64,000 bases of DNA from an uncultured Clostridia bacterium. Its GTDB lineage: Bacteria > Bacillota > Clostridia > Oscillospirales > Acutalibacteraceae. Both the position numbers and the translations under genes were made by a program. Of this stretch, positions 44,048-53,424 are shown piece after piece. A model generated the notes under the pieces. It searched no databases. It saw nothing but the letters and a program-made list of their open reading frames with translations, and had not been told where the DNA came from. Location of the stretch: NCBI GenBank assembly GCA_945787805.1, contig CALZID010000005.1:1-64000 (forward strand). Reading direction: 5' to 3'. Position 1 is the stretch's first letter, and every line of letters begins with the position of its first letter.

Positions 44048-45406
44048 ATGCTTAAAAATTCTTTCAGAATTTCAACAACACATCTTATAATGATGAGCTT
44101 TCTGCTTGTAATTCTTGTGGGAAGTGTGTTGCTCTCTTTACCCATAAGCTCTGCAAACGGTGTCGGTGTGTCTTATACGGACGCTGTGTTCACCGCAACA
44201 ACCGCCACCTGTGTAACGGGGCTTGTAACCCTGCCCACTGTTTCAACATGGAGCTTTTTCGGTCAGTTTGTAATACTCTGCCTTATTCAGCTTGGGGGAT
44301 TGGGCGTTATTACGGTGATGTCGGGACTTATGATTGCGCTGCATAAAAAAATGGGCATTGCCGACAGAATACTTATTCAAGACGCCTTTAATCTCAACAC
44401 TCTTTCGGGGCTTATTCGATTTGTCAAGAAGGTTCTTGCGGGAACAATGCTTGTTGAAGGTCTGGGCGCATTAGTTTATATGACTGTTTTTATTCCCGAA
44501 TACGGGCCGCGGGGTATCTGGATTTCAATTTTCAATTCTGTTTCTGCCTTTTGTAATGCGGGACTTGACATTATTGCGGAAGACAGTCTTTGCGGATTCG
44601 TTACAAACCCCGTAATCAACATTGTTACAAGCCTGTTGATTATAATAGGCGGTGTGGGCTATATCGTTTGGTGGGATGTAATCTCAGTATTAAAGCTTTA
44701 CAGAAAGCAAGGAAAAAGATGTGTCAGAAAACTGTCTTTTCACAGTAAAATTGCTTTGAGTATGACGGCAATTTTAATAGCAGTGGGAACAGTGTCGTTT
44801 TTCGTGCTTGAATATAACAATCCGCAAACAATAGGTGATTACTCGTTCTTTAACAAGCTGCAGGCTTCGTTTTTTCAGTCTGTTACAACGAGAACAGCGG
44901 GCTTTGCCACAATACCCCAAGAAAACCTGACAAATGCTTCTGCCTTTGTTGCCCTTGTTCTTATGTTCATCGGCGGCTCGCCTGTGGGAACAGCGGGCGG
45001 CATTAAAACCGTTACGGCGGCGGTGTTGCTTTTAGCGGCGCTTTCAACAGTTAAGAATAAAAACGAAATTACGGCATTTAACCGTTCAATATCTCAAAAA
45101 ACGGTTAAAAAAGCAATTGCTGTTTTTTCGATGTCCTTTATAATTATGTTTGTTTCAACGGTATTATTATCGGCGGTGAGCAATGCTCCTGCCTTGGATA
45201 TTCTTTTTGAAACAGTCAGTGCGACTGCAACGGTAGGTCTTACAAGAAACTTTACTTCCACTCTTAATCTGTGGGGTAAAATTATTATAATTGTCACAAT
45301 GTATTTGGGAAGAATAGGTCCCATATCTCTTGCGGTTGCACTTAATACGAAAAAGAGCAGTCAGAATACTGTTAAAATGCCAAACGAAGAAATCAGTGTT
45401 GGTTAG
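44048..45406 (+). CDS. ktrB: K+ uptake channel subunit KtrB (TrkH/KtrB family)
   Basis: A 452-residue membrane protein with four M1-P-M2 repeats. The pore signatures, each with the selectivity-filter glycine, are near ATTATCVTGL, SVSAFCNAGLDI, QSVTTRTAGFATI and ETVSATATVGLTR. KtrB forms the ion path and is gated by KtrA rings. The gene lies 12 bp before ktrA. In many Firmicutes such systems respond to c-di-AMP through KtrA; the leader here is too short for a ydaO-type riboswitch. Length and repeats match KtrB better than the longer TrkH on the facing strand. Confidence 0.94.
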   Translation: MLKNSFRISTTHLIMMSFLLVILVGSVLLSLPISSANGVGVSYTDAVFTATTATCVTGLVTLPTVSTWSFFGQFVILCLIQLGGLGVITVMSGLMIALHKKMGIADRILIQDAFNLNTLSGLIRFVKKVLAGTMLVEGLGALVYMTVFIPEYGPRGIWISIFNSVSAFCNAGLDIIAEDSLCGFVTNPVINIVTSLLIIIGGVGYIVWWDVISVLKLYRKQGKRCVRKLSFHSKIALSMTAILIAVGTVSFFVLEYNNPQTIGDYSFFNKLQASFFQSVTTRTAGFATIPQENLTNASAFVALVLMFIGGSPVGTAGGIKTVTAAVLLLAALSTVKNKNEITAFNRSISQKTVKKAIAVFSMSFIIMFVSTVLLSAVSNAPALDILFETVSATATVGLTRNFTSTLNLWGKIIIIVTMYLGRIGPISLAVALNTKKSSQNTVKMPNEEISVG

Positions 45407-45418
45407 GAAGGATAGATT

Positions 45419-46069
45419 ATGAAAAACAATAAATCTTATGCAGTTTTAGGCTTGGGCCGTTACGGACTCGCCGTTGCAAAAGAACTTGCCGAAAACGGTG
45501 CGGATGTTCTTGCGGTTGATAATAACGAAGAAATTGTAAATGATGTTGTGACGGAGCTTCCCCTTTGCAAATGCGCCGATGTTTCCGACCCGGAAGTAAT
45601 TAAACAGCTTGGAATTTCCAATATTGATATTGTAATAATTGCGGTATCGGGAAATCTTGAAACAAGCGTTATGGCAACAACCCTTTGCAAAGAGGCAGGT
45701 GTAAAGAATATTGTTGTAAAATGCAGTAACGAAATGCACGCAAAAATCCTTACCAGAGTCGGTGCAGATAAGGTGGTTTTACCTGAAAGAGAATCAGGTG
45801 TGCGCCTTGCAAAAACTCTTTTAAAAGCAGGATTTATTGACCTTATTGAGCTTACAAAGAATGTTTCGCTTGTTGAAATTGATGTTCGTCCCGAATGGGT
45901 CGGTAAAACGCTTGCAGATTTGAATTTGAGAAAAAAATATTCAATGAATGTTATCGCAATTCAGCACAACAACGATGTAACAACCTCAATTGACCCCAAT
46001 GCTCCTCTTGAAGAATCAATGAAAATGATTGTTGTTGCCGACAGAAATAAGCTTGAAAAATTCTCATAA
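45419..46069 (+). CDS. ktrA: K+ uptake regulatory subunit KtrA (RCK domain)
   Basis: A 216-residue cytoplasmic protein. Residues 6-35 hold the nucleotide-binding Rossmann motif GLGRYGLAVAKELAENG, ending with the acidic residue of AVDNN that binds ribose. RCK_N covers residues 1-130 and RCK_C (about 140-216) is the c-di-AMP-binding type in homologues. KtrA octamers open KtrB when ATP is bound and close with ADP. GGAAGG precedes the ATG. It follows ktrB closely and is ended by a strong hairpin that also serves the facing trkH. Confidence 0.95.
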   Translation: MKNNKSYAVLGLGRYGLAVAKELAENGADVLAVDNNEEIVNDVVTELPLCKCADVSDPEVIKQLGISNIDIVIIAVSGNLETSVMATTLCKEAGVKNIVVKCSNEMHAKILTRVGADKVVLPERESGVRLAKTLLKAGFIDLIELTKNVSLVEIDVRPEWVGKTLADLNLRKKYSMNVIAIQHNNDVTTSIDPNAPLEESMKMIVVADRNKLEKFS

Positions 46070-46080
46070 AGGCAAAATTT

Positions 46081-46118
46081 AAAGCACTTAAAGTTTTTCG
46101 CTTTAAGTGCTTTTTTTC
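46081..46118. terminator. bidirectional terminator overlapping the trkH stop codon
   Basis: AAAGCACTTAAAG pairs with CTTTAAGTGCTTT around TTTTTCG; a T run follows on plus and AAATTTTG-type A/T bases on minus. The TAA stop of trkH (46103-46105) is inside the stem. Confidence 0.9.
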
Positions 46119-47548
46119 CATGTTGAAGGGATGAATAAAATCATAATCGGGAAAACCTCAAGCCTGCCTATGAGCATATCTGCCGAAAGCACCAGCTTTG
46201 AAAAATTGCTTAAATCGGCAAAGTTTTCAACGGGTCCCACGCTTCCCAGACCGGGACCAACATTGCTGATACAAGTGATTACCGAAGTTAAGGTTGTGGT
46301 TAGGTCAAAGTTATCTATTGAAACAAGCAACGCCGAAACACCGATTATAACCATATATATTACAAAAAAAGTTGTAGTGGTGTTCACAACATCTTTTTCA
46401 ACTACAACGCCGTCAAGCTTGATTGCCGTCACACGCCTTGGGTTAATGGCACGGCGCAGCTCATGGAAAGCCGATTTACCGAGAATAATTATTCTGCTGA
46501 TTTTAAGTCCGCCGCCCGTTGAACCCGCACAGGCGCCGAAAAACATAAGTGTTACTATTACCATGTGTGAAAGTACGGGCCATTTGCCGAAGTCGGCGGT
46601 TACAAATCCGGTGGTTGTAATAATTGATATTACCTGAAATCCCGCTTGACGCAATGCCGTGCCCAAAGACTCAACCGAGGGAAGAATATTGGCAGTAATA
46701 ATAAGCACTGCGGTACCGATTACCGCAAGATATGTCCAAAGCTCTTCGCTTTTGAAAACACGCTTAAACTGCTTTATTAAGAACAGATAAAACAGGTTGA
46801 AGTTTATGCCGAATAACAGCATAAATACAGAAATAACAATTTCCGCACCTAAATTATTATAAGCGGCAATACTGGCATTTTTAACTGAAAATCCACCCGT
46901 ACCCGCAGTTGCAAAAGCAGTCGTAACACTGTCAAAAAGCGGCATTTTGCAAAGAAGCAACGCTACGATTTCAGCTATTGTAAATACGCCGTAAATAATA
47001 TAGAGAATACGAGCGGTAACCGTTGCTTTTGAAACGAGCTTACCGACGGTGGGACCGGGAACCTCGGCTCTCATAATGTGCATTGATTGCATTTCTTTTT
47101 GTGGTAAAAACGCAAGAACAAAGACAATAATACCCATACCGCCAATCCAATGGGTAAATGAACGCCAAAAAAGAATACTCTTGGGCAGGGCTTCAATATT
47201 GTTGAGAATTGATGCGCCGGTGGTGGTAAATCCCGAAACGGTTTCAAAAAATGCATCAACAAATGACGGAATTGCACCCGATATTACAAAGGGCAATGCG
47301 CCGAAAAAAGACAGTAATATCCAAGAAAGCGAAACAATCAAAAAGCCTTCACGGGCATAAATTGTTCGGGTTTCAAGCTTCGGCAAAGAAAGAAGCGTAC
47401 CAATGAAAAGTAAAACCGCAATAACAATACCGTAAACATATAAGAGCTTTTCGTTATAGTAAACCGAAACGGCTAAGGGCAGAAGCATAAACAAAGCCTC
47501 TGCTTGTAAAAGTCTGCCGACGGTTTTAAATAGCATTTTATAATTCAT
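46103..47548 (-). CDS. trkH: Trk potassium uptake channel subunit TrkH
   Basis: A 481-residue membrane protein of the TrkH/TrkG type with extra N-terminal helices. Filter-region motifs are FETVSGFTTTGASIL, FATAGTGGFSV, ISIITTTGFVTAD and SVITCISNVGPGLGSVG, one per M1-P-M2 repeat, and WRSFTHWIGGMGIIVF is a typical TrkH block. It works with the TrkA-like protein encoded just upstream on the same strand (9 bp gap). The gene converges on ktrBA, so two unlike K+ systems are neighbours. Confidence 0.95.
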   Translation of the reverse strand: MNYKMLFKTVGRLLQAEALFMLLPLAVSVYYNEKLLYVYGIVIAVLLFIGTLLSLPKLETRTIYAREGFLIVSLSWILLSFFGALPFVISGAIPSFVDAFFETVSGFTTTGASILNNIEALPKSILFWRSFTHWIGGMGIIVFVLAFLPQKEMQSMHIMRAEVPGPTVGKLVSKATVTARILYIIYGVFTIAEIVALLLCKMPLFDSVTTAFATAGTGGFSVKNASIAAYNNLGAEIVISVFMLLFGINFNLFYLFLIKQFKRVFKSEELWTYLAVIGTAVLIITANILPSVESLGTALRQAGFQVISIITTTGFVTADFGKWPVLSHMVIVTLMFFGACAGSTGGGLKISRIIILGKSAFHELRRAINPRRVTAIKLDGVVVEKDVVNTTTTFFVIYMVIIGVSALLVSIDNFDLTTTLTSVITCISNVGPGLGSVGPVENFADLSNFSKLVLSADMLIGRLEVFPIMILFIPSTWKKST

Positions 47549-47557
47549 AAAAAAATC

Positions 47558-48913
47558 CTATTCAAAAATTTCGTTTATACTTCTAAATTGTTGACTTTTT
47601 GAAACAACAATAACGCTGTCTTCAAGCTCAATGGTGTCATTACCGCTTGGAAAAAGCACCTGATGATTGCGAATGATGGCCGCAATAAGCGTATCCTTGC
47701 TGAGTTCAAGGTCTTTAAGCGGTACGCCTATACCTTTGAAATCACTGGTAATTTTAAATTCAAGCGCTTCAATCTGATTGCCCACTAATTTATAAAGCGT
47801 TTGCACACTTGATTCGCCCGAATTTTTGAGTGCACGGACATAACCGACTATTCTGTTAGCCGCAATGGCTTTTGATGAGAAGGCGCTGTCAACACCGATG
47901 CTTTCAAGCACATCATAAGAAACACGGTTTACTTTTGCAACCGTTTTGCGAATTCCGAGAGATGAAGCATACATTGCAGAGATAATATTTTCTTCGTCAA
48001 TTCTTGTGAGAGCCACAAAAGCGTCTTGATTTTTAAGCCCTTGCTCCATAAGAATTGCTTTATCTGTGCCGTCACCGTTGATAATGTCAACATTCGGCAG
48101 CGTTTCGCAAAGCTGCTCGCACCGCTCAGAGTCAATTTCTATAATTTTTACATTGTATCCGCCGGTTTCCGATAACTGACGGGCAAGATAATAACCCATC
48201 TTGCCGCCGCCGATAATCATAATGTTCTTTGTGCTGTGTTTGTAAATTCCGAGTTTTTTCATAAACCTTACAAGCACACCTCGGGGTGCGGTAATATGTA
48301 TTTTGTCGCCTTTTTGAAGAACAAAGTCACCTCGGGGGATAATCACTTCATTTTTACGCTGAACGGCACAAATCAAAACTCTGAATTTGAATGTGTTGAA
48401 GATATCCATAAGCTTCATATCGCAAAGGGGATTTCCTTCTTCAATTTTCAATTCCGCAAGGTCAACTCTGCCTCTGTAGAAAGATTCCATATTGATAGCG
48501 TTGGGAAAGCGGAGTACCTTTGCAATTTCGTTTGCCGCATCAAGCTCGGGGTTGATTACCATGCTGAGTCCCAATGAATCTTTAAAGAAAGGCAACTGCT
48601 TTAAATATTCGGGATTACGGACACGGGCAATGGTGTGCTCGGCGCCGAGTCTTTTCGCAACGAGACAAGAGAGAATGTTAAGCTCGTCAGAAGATGTTGC
48701 GGCAATAAAAACATCGGCATTATTAACGCCTGCTTCAACCTGAATATCATAGCTTGCACCGTTTCCGCAAATGCCCATTACATCGAAGCTGTTTACCATT
48801 TGTTCAACAACTTTTTGGTCACGGTCAATGACAACTATATTGTGATTTTCAAGTGAAAGATATTCAACAAGCGTCGCACCGACCTTGCCGTCACCGACAA
48901 TTACAATGTTCAT
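47558..48913 (-). CDS. trkA: Trk system regulatory protein TrkA (double RCK)
   Basis: A 451-residue cytoplasmic protein built of two RCK units. NIVIVGDGKVGATLVEYLS begins the first Rossmann fold and IMIIGGGKMGYYLARQLS (about residue 227) the second; each is followed by a TrkA_C domain. It binds NAD(H) or ATP and gates TrkH. AACGGAG lies ahead of ATG 48913. First gene of trkA-trkH; the upstream gap to the EEP gene (48914-49048) holds divergent promoters. Confidence 0.96.
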   Translation of the reverse strand: MNIVIVGDGKVGATLVEYLSLENHNIVVIDRDQKVVEQMVNSFDVMGICGNGASYDIQVEAGVNNADVFIAATSSDELNILSCLVAKRLGAEHTIARVRNPEYLKQLPFFKDSLGLSMVINPELDAANEIAKVLRFPNAINMESFYRGRVDLAELKIEEGNPLCDMKLMDIFNTFKFRVLICAVQRKNEVIIPRGDFVLQKGDKIHITAPRGVLVRFMKKLGIYKHSTKNIMIIGGGKMGYYLARQLSETGGYNVKIIEIDSERCEQLCETLPNVDIINGDGTDKAILMEQGLKNQDAFVALTRIDEENIISAMYASSLGIRKTVAKVNRVSYDVLESIGVDSAFSSKAIAANRIVGYVRALKNSGESSVQTLYKLVGNQIEALEFKITSDFKGIGVPLKDLELSKDTLIAAIIRNHQVLFPSGNDTIELEDSVIVVSKSQQFRSINEIFE

Positions 48914-48995
48914 AATTTTATCTCCGTTAAGTAGTCATGATTATAATAAGTAACATACTACCATAAGATGATAAATTTTACAACATTTTTTATTA

Positions 48996-49024
48996 TTGAC
49001 CGCAGTAAAAAAATATGTTAAATT
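48996..49024 (+). promoter_or_regulatory. promoter of the EEP-fold gene
   Basis: TTGACC (48996-49001), 17 bp, TAAATT (49019-49024). Confidence 0.55.
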
Positions 49025-49048
49025 TAATAGTATAAGGGGATGTTTTTT

Positions 49049-49975
49049 ATGAATGATAAAGTAAGGGTTATTTTTATCGGATTAGGCAGCTTGGCAGTTG
49101 CGGCGGCGGTTGCCGTCGGGGGATTTTTTGCAGCATACCCGATGACGCCGAATGTTGAGATAAAATCGGCACAAGAAAGAATTGAGAATAAAGGCGAGCT
49201 TTTAATTGCAAGCTATAATACGGCGGCACCGTGGGGCAATCTCATTAAGGGGACATACACTACCCGTCGTGCTCATCTTTTTGCACAACAGCTGAATGAC
49301 ACCTTGCCCGATTCTTTCGGCGTTCAGGAGATAAACTCCGATTGGGTTAAAAGGCTTGAAAAGCTTTTGCCCCAATATGCCTATTACGGAGTGAAGCGCG
49401 GGGGAGACAGTGACGAGAAAACATCTGAAATGAGCGGAATTTTCTATCTCAAAGAAAAATATAATCTTTTAGACAGCGGAACATTCTGGATTTCGGAAAC
49501 ACCCGAAACAGAGTCAAAATTCGACGGTGCGGCTTGTAACAGAATTTGTTCATTTGCGGTTTTAGAAAACAAAATTACGGGATTTAAATATGTTCATATG
49601 AACACTCATCTTGACCATGTCAGTACCGAAGCGCAGAATCTGGGCGGTAATTTAATTCTTGAAAAATCGCAAGAATTAAAGCTAAAATATGCCGATGCCA
49701 AAATAGTAATTACAGGTGACTTTAACCAAAGCCTTGACGGTGAAGCCGTTAAAATTTTAAGTGCAAACGGATTTGTAAGTGCGAATACCGTTGTGGAAAA
49801 CGGAGACAGAATCGCTACCTATCACGGTTGGCAAGGATATACCGAAGACGCGCCCATTGATTTTATTTTTGCCGACGAAACAGTGAAAATTAAGTCATAC
49901 AAGGTGCAAAGCGAAAAGGTCGGCAGCTCATTTGCATCTGACCATTATATGATAACCGCAGAAATCGAAATATGA
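49049..49975 (+). CDS. secreted or membrane-anchored endonuclease/exonuclease/phosphatase-fold protein
   Basis: A 308-residue protein. Residues 5-28 are a hydrophobic signal or anchor. The EEP motifs are in order: LLIASYNTAAPW, GVQEIN (metal-binding Glu), HMNTHLDH (catalytic His), VITGDFNQ (Asp/Asn) and SDHYMITAEI at the C-terminus (Asp-His pair). The fold cleaves nucleic acids or phosphoesters such as inositol phosphates or lipids. ATG 49049 is nine bases from AAGGGG; ATG 49040 abuts it and is less likely. The short rubredoxin gene follows after 48 bp. Substrate not evident; export suggests nutrient or nucleic acid scavenging. Confidence 0.88.
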   Translation: MNDKVRVIFIGLGSLAVAAAVAVGGFFAAYPMTPNVEIKSAQERIENKGELLIASYNTAAPWGNLIKGTYTTRRAHLFAQQLNDTLPDSFGVQEINSDWVKRLEKLLPQYAYYGVKRGGDSDEKTSEMSGIFYLKEKYNLLDSGTFWISETPETESKFDGAACNRICSFAVLENKITGFKYVHMNTHLDHVSTEAQNLGGNLILEKSQELKLKYADAKIVITGDFNQSLDGEAVKILSANGFVSANTVVENGDRIATYHGWQGYTEDAPIDFIFADETVKIKSYKVQSEKVGSSFASDHYMITAEIEI

Positions 49976-50023
49976 ATAAAACAACCGTCGGTTCACAAAC
50001 TATAAGAACGAAAGGTTGATTTT

Positions 50024-50182
50024 ATGGTTTATGTTTGTCAAGTGTGCGGTTGGATGTATGAGGAAGAAGCGGGATGTCCTGAAATGGATATAACACCGGG
50101 CACAAAATTTGAAGAATTGCCAGATAATATGGAATGTCCCATTTGTCATGTGAGCAAAGAAGAATTCACACAAGAAGATTAG
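50024..50182 (+). CDS. rubredoxin
   Basis: A 52-residue protein easily missed by length filters. It starts MVYVCQVCGWMYEEEAG and ends CPICHVSKEEFTQED. The two CxxC knuckles (C5/C8 and C38/C41) bind one iron; GTKFEELPDNMECP is the classic rubredoxin core. It carries single electrons at low potential, in anaerobes mostly to rubrerythrin or oxygen-reducing flavoproteins. AAAGG lies eight bases before the ATG. No partner is encoded nearby. A terminator follows directly. Residues between the knuckles are one or two fewer than in classic 53-54-residue rubredoxins. Confidence 0.95.
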   Translation: MVYVCQVCGWMYEEEAGCPEMDITPGTKFEELPDNMECPICHVSKEEFTQED

Positions 50183-50210
50183 CGGAGCTACTTTGGCTCT
50201 GCTTTTTTTA
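50181..50210 (+). terminator. terminator after rubredoxin
   Basis: AGCGGAGC pairs with GCTCTGCT (one G-T) and a T run follows; the stem begins at the stop codon. Confidence 0.85.
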
Positions 50211-50286
50211 TTTTTTAATTGTATTTACAGGTTTTTTATGATACACTTATCTTATATAAATTTTAAATAAATAGGGGTGTTATTTT

Positions 50287-51966
50287 ATGAAAAAATCTTG
50301 GTATAAGGAAATGGCAGTTTATCAAATCTGGCCTCGAAGCTTTAAAGACTCAAACGGTGACGGAATCGGTGACCTTGAGGGTATTTATGAGAAGCTCGAC
50401 TACATAAAGAGTATAGGTGTTGACGCTATTTGGTTTTCACCGCTTTATCCGTCGCCCAATGCCGACTATGGTTATGATATTGCCGATTATATGGATATAA
50501 ATCCCGAATACGGCGATATGGAAACTTTCAAAAAGGTTCTCAACGGCGCCCATGAACGCAATATGAAAGTGTTTATGGACCTTGTTGTTAATCACACTTC
50601 AACCGAACACAAATGGTTTAAGGAAGCATGCAAGAGCGTTGATAATCCGTATCACGATTATTATATATGGAGAAAAGGCAAGGGCAAGGACGGAAAACAG
50701 CCGCCTAATAACTGGCTTTCAACTTTTGAGGGCGGCGCTTGGGAATATGTTGAATCTGTTGACGAATTCTATCTTCATGTATTCACAAAAGGTCAGCCCG
50801 ACCTTAATATGGATAATCCCAAAGTCCGTCAAGAAGTAAAAGATATTATGAAATTCTGGCTTGATATGGGCGTTGACGGATTCCGTGAAGATGTTATTAC
50901 ATACATTTCAAAGAAAGAGGGACTTCCGAACGGATTTCCGATTCCCGTTGCCTGCGGTATGGAGCATTATAACTGCGGCCCTCATCTCTATGAATATCTT
51001 AAAGAATTTCACGATGATGTGCTTTCAAAATATGATTGTTTCACAGTCGGCGAAGGTCCGCTTATCACTCCCGAAAAAGTGTTAAAGCTTGTTACAGAAG
51101 ATGACACTCAGGTGCTTAAAACAATGTTCAGCTTTGACCATCTTGAAGCAGACTGCCTTATGACTGACTGGATTAAAAAGCCCTTCAGCCTTAAAAAGAT
51201 GAAGAAATGCTATCAGAAATGGTATGACGCCATGAACGGCAAGGGCTGGCATACTCTCTATCTTGAAAATCATGACCACCCGAGAATTATCGACCGTTAC
51301 GGCAGTCTTAAATACAGAGTCGAAAGCGGAAAAATGCTTGCAACAATGTGCTATCTTCAAAAGGGAACTCCGTTTATTTATCAAGGTCAGGAAATCGGTA
51401 TGACCAATATCGAGCTTCACTCCATTGATGAATTTAAGGATATGGTTACATTTAACAATCAAATTATGTTCAGTAAATTCGGTATCAAGGGCGACCGCTT
51501 TGTCAGAATGGCAAACAAAGGATCCCGTGAGAATTCAAGAACTCCTGTTCAGTGGGATAACAGTGAATACGCGGGCTTCTCGACTGTTGAGCCTTGGTTC
51601 AATCTCAATCCTAATTACACTGAAATCAATGTGGCACAGGCAGAAGCTGACGAAAACTCAATACTTAACTATTACCGCAAGCTTCTTAAATTCCGCAAAG
51701 AGCATGAAGTTGCAATTTACGGTGACTTTAAACAGTACTATGAAAACAGTAATGAGCTGTTTGTTTATGAGAGAAATCTTGACGGTGAAAAGGTTTTGGT
51801 AGTTTGCTCTTTTGCGGAAAAGAGCGTGCATTTCAAAGCTCCCGACGGAATTGATTTGTCCAAGGGCGAGCTTGTTCTTAATAACTATACAATAAATCCC
51901 GTTAATCACAACTCTTTCGTAACAAGACCTTATGAAGCAAGAGTATATTACTTTAAAGAGGTATAA
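50287..51966 (+). CDS. GH13 alpha-glucosidase, probably oligo-1,6-glucosidase
   Basis: A 559-residue TIM-barrel enzyme. AVYQIWPRSFKDSNGDGIGDLEGI is the start of the GH13_31-type oligosaccharidases. Nucleophile D202 in GFREDVIT, acid-base E256 in TVGEGP, transition-state Asp D330 in ENHDHPR. Val follows the nucleophile, which in this subfamily goes with alpha-1,6 (isomaltase) rather than alpha-1,4 specificity. Glu201 stands where most relatives have Met (GFRMD). No signal peptide. The MFS carrier encoded 2 bp downstream likely imports the substrate, such as isomalto-oligosaccharides or similar. Confidence 0.93.
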   Translation: MKKSWYKEMAVYQIWPRSFKDSNGDGIGDLEGIYEKLDYIKSIGVDAIWFSPLYPSPNADYGYDIADYMDINPEYGDMETFKKVLNGAHERNMKVFMDLVVNHTSTEHKWFKEACKSVDNPYHDYYIWRKGKGKDGKQPPNNWLSTFEGGAWEYVESVDEFYLHVFTKGQPDLNMDNPKVRQEVKDIMKFWLDMGVDGFREDVITYISKKEGLPNGFPIPVACGMEHYNCGPHLYEYLKEFHDDVLSKYDCFTVGEGPLITPEKVLKLVTEDDTQVLKTMFSFDHLEADCLMTDWIKKPFSLKKMKKCYQKWYDAMNGKGWHTLYLENHDHPRIIDRYGSLKYRVESGKMLATMCYLQKGTPFIYQGQEIGMTNIELHSIDEFKDMVTFNNQIMFSKFGIKGDRFVRMANKGSRENSRTPVQWDNSEYAGFSTVEPWFNLNPNYTEINVAQAEADENSILNYYRKLLKFRKEHEVAIYGDFKQYYENSNELFVYERNLDGEKVLVVCSFAEKSVHFKAPDGIDLSKGELVLNNYTINPVNHNSFVTRPYEARVYYFKEV

Positions 51967-51968
51967 AA

Positions 51969-53369
51969 ATGAGCAAAAACGGAAAACTTTCAATACGCGT
52001 TTGGGCAGGAATTCTTCTGTTTATGTTTATGGGTTCACTTGCTTGGAATGTTGAGAATATATATTTCAATACATTCTTAAATGATATGGTATTTGATAAG
52101 GGCTCAATGGGCGCAGCACTTACTTTGACCGACGCTGTCAATATAATGGTTTCAGGCTCCGCACTTGTTGCGGTTATCACCACATTTATAATGGGAACAC
52201 TCAGTGAGAAAATGAAAAACCGTAAAGCATTTATCTCGTTTGGGTATATTGCCTGGGGTATTGTAATTATGCTTTTCGGATTTATCTCAAAAGATAAAAT
52301 GGTTCGTATGCTTGGCCTTACAAGTCCCACTGAAGCCGTAACAATAACTGCTTGGGTGGTTATTGTTATGGATATGGTAATGACATTTATGGGCTCTACC
52401 AGTAACGATTCCGCCTTTAATGCCTGGGTAACCGATGTTACAACTCCTGAAACAACCCCAAAGGTTGAAACCGCATTTACCTTTATAGGCTTTATTGCCA
52501 TGGGCTTAATTATGGGAATAGGCTCGTTGGCACAAAGCGGCATTATCTCTTATAGTGTATTCTTTGTCGGATTAGGCGTTTTTGTTACACTTGTCGGTAT
52601 AATCGGCATTTTCTTGCTTGAAAATCCGAAAAAATTTGAAGAGGCAAAGAAAAATAATGATGAAAATAAGACAAGTTATTGGGCAGACCTTTTCTATGGA
52701 TTCAGACCAAGCGCTATTAAAGAAAACAAAAATCTTTATTTAATTCTCTTGTCGGGCTGTACATTTAACTCTGCATTTCAAGTGTTCTTTCCCTACCTTT
52801 TCATTTATCTCGGTTCGGTGGTTATTCCTGCAAATGAAGATGTGGATATGCTTTCCGCCGGCGTGATTATTCCTGCGGTTCTTGCGGTTATAGGTGTAGT
52901 GGCAGGTATAATTGTTTTTATGAAAATTGCCAACAAAAACAAAGCATCGGCATTTATTCCGTGCGTATTGATTCTCGTTATAGGACTTTTAATTCTTTCA
53001 TCAACAAAGAGCATTTTAGGAATGATAGCCGGCGTTGCTCCGACGCTTGTAGGCTATATTGTAACAACAACTCAGTTTGCGGCAAATGTTCGCAACAATA
53101 TCCCGCAGGATAAGGTTGGTCTTTTTCAGGGAATCAGAATGATATTCTTAGTTCTTATTCCTATGGTAATCGGTCCGACGCTTGGCAATATCGCTACAAA
53201 AAACTCCGATATTACATATATAGATAACGGTGTTCAAAAGGTGCTTCCTACCGAATCTATGTTCTTATACGCGGCGGTTGTTGCGGCGCTGATATTTATT
53301 CCTATGCTTGCATTCTTGAAGAATGATAAGGCAAAGGAAAAAGCATTAAAAGAAGAACAGAGCGAATAA
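51969..53369 (+). CDS. MFS sugar transporter paired with the GH13 enzyme
   Basis: A 466-residue protein with twelve hydrophobic helices. GTLSEKMKNRKAFISFG after helix 2 is the MFS loop motif; MGSLAWNVENIYFNTFL at helix 1 resembles bacterial SLC45/GPH-like sugar carriers. It starts 2 bp after the GH13 stop, with GAGG just before that stop (51958-51961) as ribosome site, so they are co-translated in effect. Most likely an alpha-glucoside symporter; family assignment beyond MFS is tentative. Confidence 0.88.
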   Translation: MSKNGKLSIRVWAGILLFMFMGSLAWNVENIYFNTFLNDMVFDKGSMGAALTLTDAVNIMVSGSALVAVITTFIMGTLSEKMKNRKAFISFGYIAWGIVIMLFGFISKDKMVRMLGLTSPTEAVTITAWVVIVMDMVMTFMGSTSNDSAFNAWVTDVTTPETTPKVETAFTFIGFIAMGLIMGIGSLAQSGIISYSVFFVGLGVFVTLVGIIGIFLLENPKKFEEAKKNNDENKTSYWADLFYGFRPSAIKENKNLYLILLSGCTFNSAFQVFFPYLFIYLGSVVIPANEDVDMLSAGVIIPAVLAVIGVVAGIIVFMKIANKNKASAFIPCVLILVIGLLILSSTKSILGMIAGVAPTLVGYIVTTTQFAANVRNNIPQDKVGLFQGIRMIFLVLIPMVIGPTLGNIATKNSDITYIDNGVQKVLPTESMFLYAAVVAALIFIPMLAFLKNDKAKEKALKEEQSE

Positions 53370-53374
53370 AAATA

Positions 53375-53404
53375 AACAACCTGCCGAAAATAAGGCAGGT
53401 TGTT
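53375..53404 (+). terminator. hairpin after the GH13/MFS operon
   Basis: ACAACCTGCC pairs with GGCAGGTTGT around GAAAATAA. The tail TATGATGTTTTGG is not a clean T run, so it may be a weak terminator or an mRNA stabiliser, and ylmH may get some read-through. Confidence 0.6.
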
Positions 53405-53424
53405 ATGATGTTTTGGTGATTTAA

